Below, in pieces: positions 34,048 through 42,069 of a stretch of DNA of 64,000 nucleotides. The notes under the pieces were generated by a model. It was not told where the DNA came from and searched no databases. It saw only the letters and a program-made list of their open reading frames with translations. The stretch's first letter is position 1; each line of letters opens with the position of its first letter. Origin of the DNA: Halobellus captivus (GTDB lineage: Archaea > Halobacteriota > Halobacteria > Halobacteriales > Haloferacaceae). The DNA lies in assembly GCF_007655485.1 (NCBI RefSeq), contig NZ_VJXQ01000002.1, forward strand, positions 62,001 to 126,000, given 5' to 3'. The translations under genes were made by a program, and so were the position numbers.

Positions 34048-34569
34048 TTAGGCACCCGGTGGCTCGGACTCGCCCTCACTCGGTCGGTCGGGACCGCGCC
34101 CCTCCCGTTCCGGGGTGAGGTTCCCGTGTTCGTCGATCTCGCCCTGTACGATTCGCGTCGAGGAGATCCGATCGCCGTCCTCGGCGGTGACGTGGCCGAC
34201 GACCTCGATTTCGAGGGGATCGTACCCCCGCTCGCCACGGATCTCGTTGATCCGCTCGCCCCCGTCTCGCGTCTCCGGTGAGACGATCAGGACGTCGAAC
34301 TTCTCTTCGGTGGCGATGCCGGTGGGTTCATCGAGCTTCCGAACCGCGAACTCACGTCCGTGTGCTTCGGCGATCGGCTCCAATTCGGCCAGGAGATCCC
34401 GCTTTCTGTCCTCGAACGACCGAACGTACCGGTCGACGTGCCGGGTCTTCGGTGCGAGCTCGTCGCTGGTCAATCCGACGGTCACATCGCCCAACTCGAA
34501 GGCCCGTTCGAAGAGCGCGCGGTGTCCGTCGTGAACCGGGTCGAACGTCCCGCCCAGCGCGACGTGCAT
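34048..34569 (-). CDS. coaD: Phosphopantetheine adenylyltransferase (archaeal type)
   Basis: The enzyme joins phosphopantetheine to AMP in coenzyme A synthesis. The nucleotidyltransferase motif GGTFDPVHDGH (6-16, HxGH class) and the ISSTRI second motif are present. The 173-residue protein matches archaeal CoaD rather than the bacterial enzyme. The C-terminal 30 residues are an acidic tail. It converges with the TFB-like gene. Its promoter lies in the AT-rich stretch up to the integrase gene. Confidence 0.92.
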   Translation of the reverse strand: MHVALGGTFDPVHDGHRALFERAFELGDVTVGLTSDELAPKTRHVDRYVRSFEDRKRDLLAELEPIAEAHGREFAVRKLDEPTGIATEEKFDVLIVSPETRDGGERINEIRGERGYDPLEIEVVGHVTAEDGDRISSTRIVQGEIDEHGNLTPEREGRGPDRPSEGESEPPGA

Positions 34570-34629
34570 ACGCGAGCGAGGTCCTCGCGGGACTTAAACG
34601 GGGCGGGTTGGAGATCGGACGGCGGTAGA

Positions 34630-34672
34630 GGAACATTTAATATAGCAATATATGATTTATATGGCCGCTCTG
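34630..34672. promoter_or_regulatory. AT-rich stretch with TATA elements between coaD and the integrase
   Basis: The run between 34634 and 34664 is almost all A/T and contains ATATAGCAATATA at 34641-34653 and ATTTATATGG at 34656-34665. It includes the probable TATA box of coaD (read leftward) and the boundary of the AT-rich segment that carries the integrase. Confidence 0.45.
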
Positions 34673-34680
34673 AAACGATC

Positions 34681-35769
34681 TCAGTACAACGAGTAAATGT
34701 GAGACTCATAGGTTTCGCGTACCCGATCCCCCCAGTTGTGCGTGTACGTGTCGATGATGTCGCCGCCGACGTCCCCGCGGAGGTACTTGACGATACCACG
34801 ATCGCCGGTTCGGTCCCGGAGATGCGTCGTGAAGAAGTGCCGGAAGTAGTGAGGAGTGACGTTCTCTTCGGCACCACCTCCAGGGCGGTACCAACCCGCT
34901 TGGATCGCGTGACCCTCGACGAGGTGATGAACCATATCGGGCGTGAGCCGAGAGCCCCAACTCCCCGAGGTACTCAGAAAGAGAGGTTCAGCCGATGAAC
35001 GGGATTCCGGACGGATCGCGAGCCAACGGCGCAGAACGGTCGCGAGTTCGTCGTCGACCGGGACGATCGTCGACCGCTTTCGTTTGTTCGATGCAGACCG
35101 AATTTCGCCAGCGAACGCTTCCCCGGCAGTCGGTTCAGCAGCGACGTACAGCGACGGACCGCGACCGTCGAGTTGGGCCCGCGCCGAGACGTCGGCGGTC
35201 GATACAGCGGTGATGGCCGGATCGCGGCTCTCGCTCGCGGTCGATGAGAGAACCACGTCACGCAGGTCGAGATTACAGAGTTCGCCGACTCGCATTCCGG
35301 TTTTCAGAAGCGTGACGATCACCGCGTGATCGAGCGGATGAGAGACCGCTTCGACGAACGATCGCATCGCTGGAAGGGAGACATCGCGACGCGACGGGTT
35401 TGTATCGATTCGTTCGTCCATCTCTTCGACGACGAGTGCCATCGGATTGGAGTCGAACGCGCCGATCTGTGCCAGATACGCGTAAAATCGATGCAGGTAC
35501 GACGCGTACGTCGCGACGGTGCTGTCCGCGACGTCCGAGCGGCGGAGCGAGTGAACCCACGCCATACAGTCGCGATGGGTTGCTGCTTCGGGAGTGATTC
35601 GCGTCCCACGGGGATTCCTGGACGGATCCTCGAGAAAGTCCTCGAAGCGGCGAAGTACCCGCTCGTACGCCTCACGAGTTCGTTCGGACTTCCCGTGGTA
35701 GGTCATATCTTCGAGGAAGTACGCGATCGGATCGGCGAAGTCGTCATCGCCAGTCGTCCCCGTGCTCAT
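34681..35769 (-). CDS. Tyrosine recombinase (XerC/D-like integrase)
   Basis: The 362-residue protein has an N-terminal SAM-like core-binding domain (about 10-115) and a catalytic domain. Visible catalytic residues are R160 (TGMRVGEL), Lys near 231-232, H307 and R310 (HYFRHFF) and the nucleophile Y342 (DTYTH). The usual LGH motif before the tyrosine reads LRGD here, so the second histidine is replaced by aspartate. Such integrases act on plasmid or chromosome sites. It overlaps the DUF5805 gene by 4 bp (ATGA) as its downstream partner. The flanks are AT-rich and no target tRNA is adjacent. Confidence 0.9.
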   Translation of the reverse strand: MSTGTTGDDDFADPIAYFLEDMTYHGKSERTREAYERVLRRFEDFLEDPSRNPRGTRITPEAATHRDCMAWVHSLRRSDVADSTVATYASYLHRFYAYLAQIGAFDSNPMALVVEEMDERIDTNPSRRDVSLPAMRSFVEAVSHPLDHAVIVTLLKTGMRVGELCNLDLRDVVLSSTASESRDPAITAVSTADVSARAQLDGRGPSLYVAAEPTAGEAFAGEIRSASNKRKRSTIVPVDDELATVLRRWLAIRPESRSSAEPLFLSTSGSWGSRLTPDMVHHLVEGHAIQAGWYRPGGGAEENVTPHYFRHFFTTHLRDRTGDRGIVKYLRGDVGGDIIDTYTHNWGDRVRETYESHIYSLY

Positions 35770-36209
35770 GGTCCAGTAGTGTCGTCCGCGGACAACGTGT
35801 ATCCGTCGTGACGGCCGCTGTATCGAATTTCGTCTGCGGACTGCATTTCTTGAAGCGTGTCGTCGAGTCGATCTTCGATGTCGTCTGTCAACGCTGCGAG
35901 AAGGTCATCCCACGAGCAGTACGTCGACGAAGAAAGCACGTCGAGTACTTGATTTTGAAGGCCGCTCTTCCGGGCTTGAACCCCAGGGGTTCCGTCCGTA
36001 AGTCCGCCCTCCGGAGACGCCCCATTTTCGTGTTCCGACCCCGGCGCGGATGGAATCTCGAATTCGCGCCGCCCGGCTTGGACCATCGTCCGGACGTACT
36101 CGCTCTGACTCATTCCCAACTCCTCGGCGTGAGCACGCCACCGTTCCTTTTGATAGCCAGGAACGTACGTCATCACCGTCTTTCGTTCGGTGGATTCCTC
36201 AGCGGACAT
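35766..36209 (-). CDS. DUF5805 family protein, integrase partner
   Basis: The 147-residue protein has an N-terminal RHH/CopG-like part (TVMTYVPGYQKERWRAHAEE, SQSEYVRTMVQAGR). A Gly/Pro/Ser linker follows, then a C-terminal winged-helix-like part (LSSSTYCSWDDLLAALTDDIEDRLDDTL). The family is known in haloarchaea next to tyrosine recombinases, and the 4-bp overlap here implies joint expression. It probably binds DNA and assists or regulates recombination, but this is inferred. The start at 36209 is supported by AT-rich promoter DNA upstream. Confidence 0.82.
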   Translation of the reverse strand: MSAEESTERKTVMTYVPGYQKERWRAHAEELGMSQSEYVRTMVQAGRREFEIPSAPGSEHENGASPEGGLTDGTPGVQARKSGLQNQVLDVLSSSTYCSWDDLLAALTDDIEDRLDDTLQEMQSADEIRYSGRHDGYTLSADDTTGP

Positions 36210-36592
36210 ACAGAGGAGTGATATCTCTTCACACTTAGTGTTATTGTAGATCTACGAATAAGGTAGTTTAGCTGTATATCTATTAGCGCTATTTGGCTGG
36301 ATGATTCTGCTTAGCTGTATATGTGATATTAAAATTTCAACGAATGATATCACTTACACAGTTAACTATTTTTACCCGATCTGTATATTCGAGTCCGTGG
36401 GTTAATTCTGTTGTTCTGAATACAGGTAAATAACGGAGGCATTTAGGTTCAACAACCCAGCTGTCTGTGATCTCAATACGAGCCAATTGCGGGGTGCACT
36501 CACATAGGTTCGAACTCCACTCGGGGGCGAACCTACTTCCGTGGAACAGCGTTGTGCAGTTCTCGGACAAATCGTTCGGTGTATGCGGGGAT
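36210..36592. other. 383-bp AT-rich gap with a 12-bp direct repeat
   Basis: The gap lies between the start of the DUF5805 gene and the end of the DICT gene, both leftward. It is markedly AT-rich from 36240 to 36430. TTAGCTGTATAT occurs at 36268-36279 and 36311-36322, a 43-bp period. These could be operator or TATA elements for the integrase operon. No gene is visible in it. Confidence 0.55.
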
Positions 36593-37306
36593 TCACGGCG
36601 GTTTCGTGAGTCCGGATTCCAACTCCTGTACGACCGCCGGTTCGTCCGTCCAAAAGCCAACGTAGGCGTCGGTTGAACACTCACGAGCGAGAAGGCCACA
36701 GGCGTGTTTTCGGCTCTTCCCTCCATCGAACGCGAGAGCCCAGTACTGCTCCAGTGGATCCGTCGTGAACCCGTGATACGTCACCTGCGGGATTTCCGGT
36801 GCGTCCCAGTCTGCGAGTCCATAAATATGAATTTCGAGGTCCGTCTCTGTCGCGAGGTGCCGGTAGACATCCGTCTGAGATTCGAACGTCGAGAGCTTCT
36901 GAAAGCTCGCGTGAAGTACTCCCGTCCCAACACGATACGCCCGTTCCTCAATCTCACGGCTCACTGCGAGGAGTTCCCGACGAGTCATCGCTGTGAATAC
37001 CGTATCCGAGAGAATCTCGAAGATGATCCGATACCCCTCCGAAAGGTCTTGAGGTCTCTCTGGACGTACGATCGGTGGTTCGAGCAGGTATTCGAGGTCG
37101 TCTAATCCGATCGCACCGGCGAACGACTCCCCGCGCTCGACGACGAGAAAACTCGTTGGACTCCCCGTCGGAAGAGGTCGGTATTCGATATCGACGTTGT
37201 GATTAGCGAACCACTCTTCGTATGAACCCGCCGAATCCGGACTATACACGACGAACCGCCGTTTCTTGTGCTGAACGTCGGAAAGGAGCGTTTTCAGATC
37301 GGTCAC
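36593..37306 (-). CDS. DICT sensory domain protein
   Basis: The 237-residue protein opens TDLKTLLSDVQHKKRRFVVYSPD and contains the pattern REIEERAYRVGTGVLHASFQKLSTF, DLEIHIYGLADWDAPEI and ALAFDGGKSRKHACGLLARE, which matches the DICT sensory domain found in cyanobacteria and haloarchaea. DICT domains are thought to bind a ligand or sense light or redox, and are often linked to diguanylate or MEDS modules. Its 4-bp overlap with the upstream winged-helix gene suggests they form a sensor-regulator pair. It has no membrane segment. Confidence 0.82.
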   Translation of the reverse strand: MTDLKTLLSDVQHKKRRFVVYSPDSAGSYEEWFANHNVDIEYRPLPTGSPTSFLVVERGESFAGAIGLDDLEYLLEPPIVRPERPQDLSEGYRIIFEILSDTVFTAMTRRELLAVSREIEERAYRVGTGVLHASFQKLSTFESQTDVYRHLATETDLEIHIYGLADWDAPEIPQVTYHGFTTDPLEQYWALAFDGGKSRKHACGLLARECSTDAYVGFWTDEPAVVQELESGLTKPP

Positions 37307-37689
37307 GACTCCGCTGATTGGCCTTCACTGACGCTCTTCGAGACCAGTGCAGAGAGCAACGGATCGAGCGGTTCTATGTGGACATCTCCCGACTGGCGGT
37401 CGTACGTTACTACTTCTGCCTCATCGAGCCGTGGCAGGTGACTGTGCGACAGCTCGATGAGAATTCGATCGCGATTCGTCTCGGTAGCCATCGTACCGGT
37501 CTCGTCCGCATCCCACCCCGCGAGTACGGTCGCGAGCGTTTCGATTGTCGCTTGTTCCTCCTCTAGGAGGAAGTACACGATCCGTCTTCGCGTTTCGGAA
37601 GCGAGCGCGTGGTACAGTCGGTCATCGGACAACTGTATCGTGTCCTCACCCCGTGCGGACGGCTCTGATCCGTTCCGACTGTAGACCAT
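37303..37689 (-). CDS. Winged-helix DNA-binding protein (DUF7344-like), partner of the DICT protein
   Basis: The 128-residue protein has a winged-helix domain (LYHALASETRRRIVYFLLEEE, TNRDRILIELSHSHLPRLDEAEVV, YDRQSGDV). It is the ArsR-like haloarchaeal type that often precedes DICT or bacterio-opsin-activator proteins. The C-terminal tail is polar. ATG at 37689 is used because the domain follows within 20 residues; an earlier ATG at 37734 would add residues rich in Asn and Phe, coded by AT-rich promoter DNA. The downstream DICT gene overlaps by 4 bp. Confidence 0.82.
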   Translation of the reverse strand: MVYSRNGSEPSARGEDTIQLSDDRLYHALASETRRRIVYFLLEEEQATIETLATVLAGWDADETGTMATETNRDRILIELSHSHLPRLDEAEVVTYDRQSGDVHIEPLDPLLSALVSKSVSEGQSAES

Positions 37690-37875
37690 ATTACATAAAC
37701 GGAATCGCCGATTGTTAATAAATATTCCTACCAATTGCGCCCGGTTACTGTACTGTACTGCGGAGAACCGGCAGCAGGAAGAGCTGTACCCTCATTTTGG
37801 TGATTTCAAACTCCGTTCGCATAGGAGAAGAGCTGATCGTCTGATCCGGCACACATATATGTTATATCGCTATAT
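37690..37875. promoter_or_regulatory. AT-rich boundary before the MATE gene with TATATCGCTATAT
   Basis: The 186-bp gap holds the promoter of the winged-helix/DICT operon and the 3' flank of the MATE gene. TATATCGCTATAT at 37862-37874 is the inverted partner, with one mismatch, of ATATAGCAATATA at 34641-34653 on the far side of the AT-rich segment. Confidence 0.4.
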
Positions 37876-39357
37876 CTAGTCCTCCCCTCGCGAGGCGACC
37901 GCTCGGCGCTCTCGGGTAACGATGCCCTCAGTCCACGTCCCGCGGAGGAAGTACGCACCCGAGAGGATCACCATCACCACGTTCGCCAGGGCGATACCGT
38001 ACCAGACGCCCGTCGCTCCCAAATCAGCCCACGCGAGCAGTCCGTATGCGGGAGGAATGCGGAGCACGATGAGCCCGATGACGCCGAAGATCATCGCGAG
38101 TCGAGTGCTTCCACTTCCGCGGTACGCCCCCTGAATCACGTGGAACATCCCGAGGAACGCGTACGTGGCTCCGACGATGCGGAGGTACTCGGCACCGATC
38201 TCGATCACGACGTCGGCGTCCGAACCGGTGATAAAGACGCCGATGATCGACGCGGCGTTGAGGTAGATGGCCGCCGAGAGCGTAGTCAACACCAATGCAG
38301 TGATTGCGACGCTCGCGAAGACCGCGCGCCGCGCTCGATCGGGTTGTTTGGCGCCGAGGTTCTGTCCCACCACCGTTTCCGTCCCGCGCGCGAGTCCGAG
38401 TGCCGGGAGCACGACCAGCGACGTCACGCGGGTTCCGATCCCGTACGCGGCGACGGCTTCCGCGCCCGCAAGCGCGACGAGTGCCGTTAGAATGGTGATT
38501 CCAAGCGACTGGGTACTCATTTCGATGCTCGCCGGGGCACCGATACGGAAGATCTGCTCGATAGTCTTCCGCGTCGGAATGAAATCCCCGAGCGCGAGGT
38601 GGATGCCGACGCGTCCCGAAAGGAGGAGGCCGAACGCGATACCCGCGCCCACGCCGCGAGAGGCGATCGTCGCGATCGCCGCACCTTGTACCCCGAACCC
38701 GTCGAATCCGGTCGCCGCGTACAACGTCGCCTCCAGCGCGGAGAGGCCCATTAGCTCGAACAGGAGGTTGTCCTGGAACCCCAGGATGAGGAACGGATCG
38801 AGGACGACGTTCAAGACGACGCCGAGAAACATCAGATACAGCGGCGTCTTCGTGTCGCCCCATCCCTGTAGCAGCGACTGAAAGATGAAGAACCCGAAGA
38901 CGAACGGGATGCCGAGAAACATCGTTCGGGTGTAGGTCACCGACAGCTCGTAGACCGTCGTTCCGGGCGTCGCGCCGACTGCGGCGAGGAGCCACGGTGC
39001 GAACAGATAGCCGACAATCGAGAAAACGATCGAGAGCCCGATCACGAAGGCGATCGTCTGTCCGGCGACGGCGCTGATCCGATCGAGATTCCCCGCACCC
39101 TTGTTCTGCGCGACGAGCACCGTCCCAGCCACGGTGAACCCGGCCGCGAGCGTGATGATGAGGAACACGATGGCCCAGGAGAAGGAGATCGCACTCACCG
39201 CGGCTCCGCCGAGGCGTCCGACCCAGAACGTGTCCGCCAGATTGTAGGCCACCTGCAGGAGATTCGTGAGGACGATCGGCACCGAGAGCACGAAGAGGGG
39301 CTTCAACAGCGGACCGTCGGTGAGGTTGACGGCCCGGCTCCGCGGACCGCCGCTCAT
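37876..39357 (-). CDS. MATE family multidrug efflux transporter
   Basis: The 493-residue membrane protein has about twelve helices and the MATE pattern, with PIVLTNLLQVAYNLADTFWVGRLGGAAVSA at the start and GLARGTETVVGQNLGAKQPDRAR in the middle. It exports drugs or toxic metabolites by cation antiport. The start overlaps the tetR stop by 4 bp (ATGA), so a regulator-pump operon is likely. C-terminal basic residues (RERRAVASRGED) are cytoplasmic. Confidence 0.92.
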   Translation of the reverse strand: MSGGPRSRAVNLTDGPLLKPLFVLSVPIVLTNLLQVAYNLADTFWVGRLGGAAVSAISFSWAIVFLIITLAAGFTVAGTVLVAQNKGAGNLDRISAVAGQTIAFVIGLSIVFSIVGYLFAPWLLAAVGATPGTTVYELSVTYTRTMFLGIPFVFGFFIFQSLLQGWGDTKTPLYLMFLGVVLNVVLDPFLILGFQDNLLFELMGLSALEATLYAATGFDGFGVQGAAIATIASRGVGAGIAFGLLLSGRVGIHLALGDFIPTRKTIEQIFRIGAPASIEMSTQSLGITILTALVALAGAEAVAAYGIGTRVTSLVVLPALGLARGTETVVGQNLGAKQPDRARRAVFASVAITALVLTTLSAAIYLNAASIIGVFITGSDADVVIEIGAEYLRIVGATYAFLGMFHVIQGAYRGSGSTRLAMIFGVIGLIVLRIPPAYGLLAWADLGATGVWYGIALANVVMVILSGAYFLRGTWTEGIVTRERRAVASRGED

Positions 39358-39962
39358 CGATTCTCCACGAAGAGCGCTTCGACGTACGTGTCAACCTGCG
39401 CACGCAACGGCTCGACGTCGATCTCGTCGCTCGTGACGCGTCGGGTCATCGTCCCGACGATCGTCGACAGCAGGAACGACGCCACGGCCGCCTCGTCGAC
39501 GGCGGCGAAGGTCCCCGCGTCGACGCCGTCGGCGACGATGGACGCGAGCCGATCGCGAAAGAACCTGTCGTGGCGGGTGAAGTGATCGCGGTAGCGATCA
39601 TCGTGAGTCGCCTGCGCGCGCAACTCGACCATCGCCGCGATGAATTCGCGGCGGTCAGTCCTCAGGGACGTCGCGAGCGCGTGGTCGAGAACGGCGCGAA
39701 GTCGCTCCGCTGGCGAGTCGGGGTCGTCCGCCGAGATGGTCTCCTCGAAGCGTTCGAGGACGAACTCCAGCAGATCGAGCAGCAACTCGTCCTTGCTCTC
39801 GTAGTGGTGGTAGATCAGCGATTTGCTCTTCGGGAACGCCTCGCCGATTCGCTGAATCGTGAGGTCCACGTAGCCGTGTTCACAGAGCGCGAGGTACGTC
39901 GCGCGCATAATCTCTTCGCGGGTGTCGGTCGGTGATTCGAGAAAGGAGATCGCGGTAGACAC
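39354..39962 (-). CDS. TetR/AcrR family transcriptional repressor of the MATE gene
   Basis: The 202-residue regulator has an N-terminal helix-turn-helix (about 15-60, with ATYLALCEHGYVDLTIQRIGEAF and KSKSLIYHHYESKDELL) and a ligand-binding C-terminal domain (DRREFIAAMVELRAQATHD and so on). It overlaps the MATE gene by 4 bp. A perfect 7-bp inverted repeat sits just before its start codon, which is a likely autorepressor site. The inducer is probably a MATE substrate. Confidence 0.9.
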   Translation of the reverse strand: MSTAISFLESPTDTREEIMRATYLALCEHGYVDLTIQRIGEAFPKSKSLIYHHYESKDELLLDLLEFVLERFEETISADDPDSPAERLRAVLDHALATSLRTDRREFIAAMVELRAQATHDDRYRDHFTRHDRFFRDRLASIVADGVDAGTFAAVDEAAVASFLLSTIVGTMTRRVTSDEIDVEPLRAQVDTYVEALFVENR

Positions 39963-39963
39963 T

Positions 39964-39985
39964 GTTGACTGAATAGTTAGTCAAC
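39964..39985 (-). promoter_or_regulatory. Palindromic TetR operator at the start of tetR
   Basis: GTTGACT and AGTCAAC form an inverted repeat with an 8-bp A/T-rich spacer, ending 1 bp upstream of the tetR ATG. A CTTTAC element just outside it on the minus strand (about 39990-39996) is a candidate TATA box, so a bound repressor would cover the transcription start. Confidence 0.7.
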
Positions 39986-40049
39986 TCGTAAAGCCGTTCC
40001 GTTCAACGGTGCGTGTGACGCGCGGTCCCGCGCGCCGACGTGGCACGCA

Positions 40050-41174
40050 CTACGACGTAGCGTATCTGCTCCCGTACGCTCGAAGGCGCTGCAGGGCCAG
40101 ACCGACCACAAACGCCACGCCCACGTTCGTCGCGACACCCACCACGCCGATCAGCACCGTAACCGGGATATCGTCGGTTTCGAGGGCTGCGCGGCCGAGT
40201 TCGACGGCGATCACGACGAGGACGACGCCGAGCATCGCGAGCGGGAACGCCGCGACGACGCCGACCGCCAGCACCGCCGCCAGCGCGTAGAGGCAACCGA
40301 GGATGAGGTTCGCCCCGGCGGTTCTCGCACCGAAGGCGTACTTCCCCGCCACCCCACCGCTGCCGTGGCACATCGGCATCGCTCCCAGGGGGACCGCGAA
40401 CAGGTTCATCGCTCCCATACTGGTCGCGAGCTCGTCGGCGGAGACGTCCGAATCGTAGTAATCGGAGAGAAGCAGCGACGTCGCGACCGCCGCGTTGCCG
40501 ATCGTCATCGCGAGTTGCGCCGCGGTCGCGCCGAGCGATGCCGACGACAGCGCGGACGCGGCCGGGATCGCAACCTCGACCGGGGGAACCTGCGGCGTCG
40601 GGAGTCCAGTCCGTGTCAGACCGACGGCAACGCCCACCGCGAGCACCGCGAGCGAACTCGACTGCGTGCGTCCGAGCGCGACGGCGACGCCCACGATGGC
40701 GACGGCGACGAGCGCGTAGGCGGCGCCATCGAGGCTCAACTGGACGCCGGTCTCCAACAGCACTAATCCGACCGCCAGTTGGACGCCGCGAATGACCGGC
40801 TGACCGATGTACGCTTCGAGTCGGGCGAGCGTGCCGGTCTTTCCGACTCCGAGGAGTACGACGCCTGCGAGCAGCCCGGAAACGGCGAGTTCTCCCGCCG
40901 TCAGCCCACCGGCGATGACCAGCGCTGCGAGCGCCTTCATCGGCTCGACCGAGATCGGAAGCGCGTAGTAGAACCCCCAGACGACCTGGAACGCGGCGAA
41001 CCCCAGTAGGATGTGCGCCAACCCGAGATCGGTGAGTGCGGCGACGGCGACGACGATCGGCAGGACCGTAACCGAATCCCCTAACGCGCCGGTGAGCTCT
41101 CCCCGGGATAGTTCGATGGATCTGCGTCGTTCGCGGCCAGAGAGAATCCACATTGGTTCGGTACAGTTCCGCAT
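40050..41174 (-). CDS. MOT1-type molybdate/sulfate transporter
   Basis: The 374-residue protein has about ten to eleven membrane helices. It carries the two MOT1 motifs: PISVEPMKALAALVIAGG near residue 73 and PMCHGSGGVAGKYAFGARTAG near residue 265. MOT1 family carriers take up molybdate; sulfate or tungstate are possible. It has no ABC partner. It lies tail-to-head with the ModE-like regulator gene and is read in the same direction. ATG at 41174 is chosen; M8 at 41153 is an alternative. Several GTTATG boxes lie upstream. Confidence 0.85.
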   Translation of the reverse strand: MRNCTEPMWILSGRERRRSIELSRGELTGALGDSVTVLPIVVAVAALTDLGLAHILLGFAAFQVVWGFYYALPISVEPMKALAALVIAGGLTAGELAVSGLLAGVVLLGVGKTGTLARLEAYIGQPVIRGVQLAVGLVLLETGVQLSLDGAAYALVAVAIVGVAVALGRTQSSSLAVLAVGVAVGLTRTGLPTPQVPPVEVAIPAASALSSASLGATAAQLAMTIGNAAVATSLLLSDYYDSDVSADELATSMGAMNLFAVPLGAMPMCHGSGGVAGKYAFGARTAGANLILGCLYALAAVLAVGVVAAFPLAMLGVVLVVIAVELGRAALETDDIPVTVLIGVVGVATNVGVAFVVGLALQRLRAYGSRYATS

Positions 41175-41270
41175 AACACATAACGGCTGGGAATTCCGAC
41201 GCGAGCGGCGTTGATACGCCTCTCCTGGTTATGTTGGTGAATCAGCGTAACCTGAAACGGTTATGTCTCG
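41171..41270. promoter_or_regulatory. Cluster of GTTATG boxes upstream of the MOT1 gene
   Basis: CCGTTATGT (minus strand, 41178-41186) with an adjacent GTGTTATGC, then GGTTATGTT (41227-41235) and CGGTTATGTCTCG (41258-41270), lie in and before the MOT1 start. A related TTATGTCTCCG occurs at 42043-42053 before tupA. They could be operators for the ModE-like regulator. Confidence 0.4.
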
Positions 41271-41324
41271 GTCGTCACGGCAGCAATTTCGGCGAAGCCC
41301 CGGCAGCGCCGAACGCGCGGTGGG

Positions 41325-42011
41325 TTATACCGCGACACCGCGCGTCGCCGTCGCCTTGAAGGAGACGACCACGTCGCTCCCGGCTTCGAGACCGAGCGTC
41401 TGTCGGCTGTCCTCGGTCACGAGCGCGAGGACGGGCTGTCCGATTCCGACGTCGACGGCGACGCGGACGATCCGTTCTCCGGCTTCCACGCCGACGACCG
41501 TCCCGACGAAGCGGTTGCGCGCGCTCGTGTGTTCCGGGACCGGCGTGTCCTCCGGATCCGTGAGCGTCACCGCGTCCGCTCGGAGCGACAGTTGGACGCG
41601 TCCGTCGCCCTCGGGCACGAGGGCTCGAATCGGGCCGGCTTCCGTCTCGACGGTCACGAGTTCGCCGTCCCGTTCGACGATCCGTCCGGTGAGTACGGTC
41701 TCGGCGATTTCCGCGACGCCCGCGAACGATGCGCGGGTGCGCTCGAACGCGGCAAGTAACTCTCTGGCCGTCTCGGTCAGCGTGCTGCCGCCGCCGCCGG
41801 ACCCCCCGCGCTGGCGCTCGACGAGCGGTCCGAACGCCTCTTCGAGTTCGACAACGCGGCGCTGGGCGTGCGCGTACGACCGCCCAAGCGACTCCGCGGC
41901 GGTATTGAGCGATCCCTCCCCGTCGATCGCGCGCAACAGCGCGCCGTCTCGGGCCTCGAACGTCACGCCGTCGCTGCTGATGTACGCGTCGAACGCGGGG
42001 CGGACGTCCAT
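41325..42011 (-). CDS. ModE-like molybdate/tungstate-responsive regulator
   Basis: The 228-residue protein has an N-terminal winged helix (about 1-100) with EGSLNTAAESLGRSYAHAQRRVVELEEAFGP-type helices and the ModE-typical RQRGGSGGGGSTLTETARELLAAF. The C-terminal part (about 120-228) is a TOBE/Mop-like oxyanion-binding domain with two beta repeats (SLRADAVTLTDPEDTPVPE, VVGVEAGERIVRVAVD). It should repress Mo/W transport genes when oxyanion is plentiful. ATG at 42011 is chosen because the domain starts there; longer in-frame starts run into the tupA promoter. It is divergent from tupA by 58 bp. Confidence 0.88.
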   Translation of the reverse strand: MDVRPAFDAYISSDGVTFEARDGALLRAIDGEGSLNTAAESLGRSYAHAQRRVVELEEAFGPLVERQRGGSGGGGSTLTETARELLAAFERTRASFAGVAEIAETVLTGRIVERDGELVTVETEAGPIRALVPEGDGRVQLSLRADAVTLTDPEDTPVPEHTSARNRFVGTVVGVEAGERIVRVAVDVGIGQPVLALVTEDSRQTLGLEAGSDVVVSFKATATRGVAV

Positions 42012-42069
42012 ACCTACGCCTACGGCGTCGCGAGCAAAAACATTATGTCTCCGCTGATAAAACGCGGAT

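Noticed and set aside
34681-35769. An attachment site in a tRNA gene for the integrase
   Set aside because: The nearest tRNA (Leu, 33.5 kb) is separated by two resident genes, and I see no repeat of its end near the integrase.
36337-36726. A 129-codon frame in the AT-rich gap before the integrase operon
   Set aside because: It overlaps the end of the DICT gene in another frame and has no domain-like pattern.
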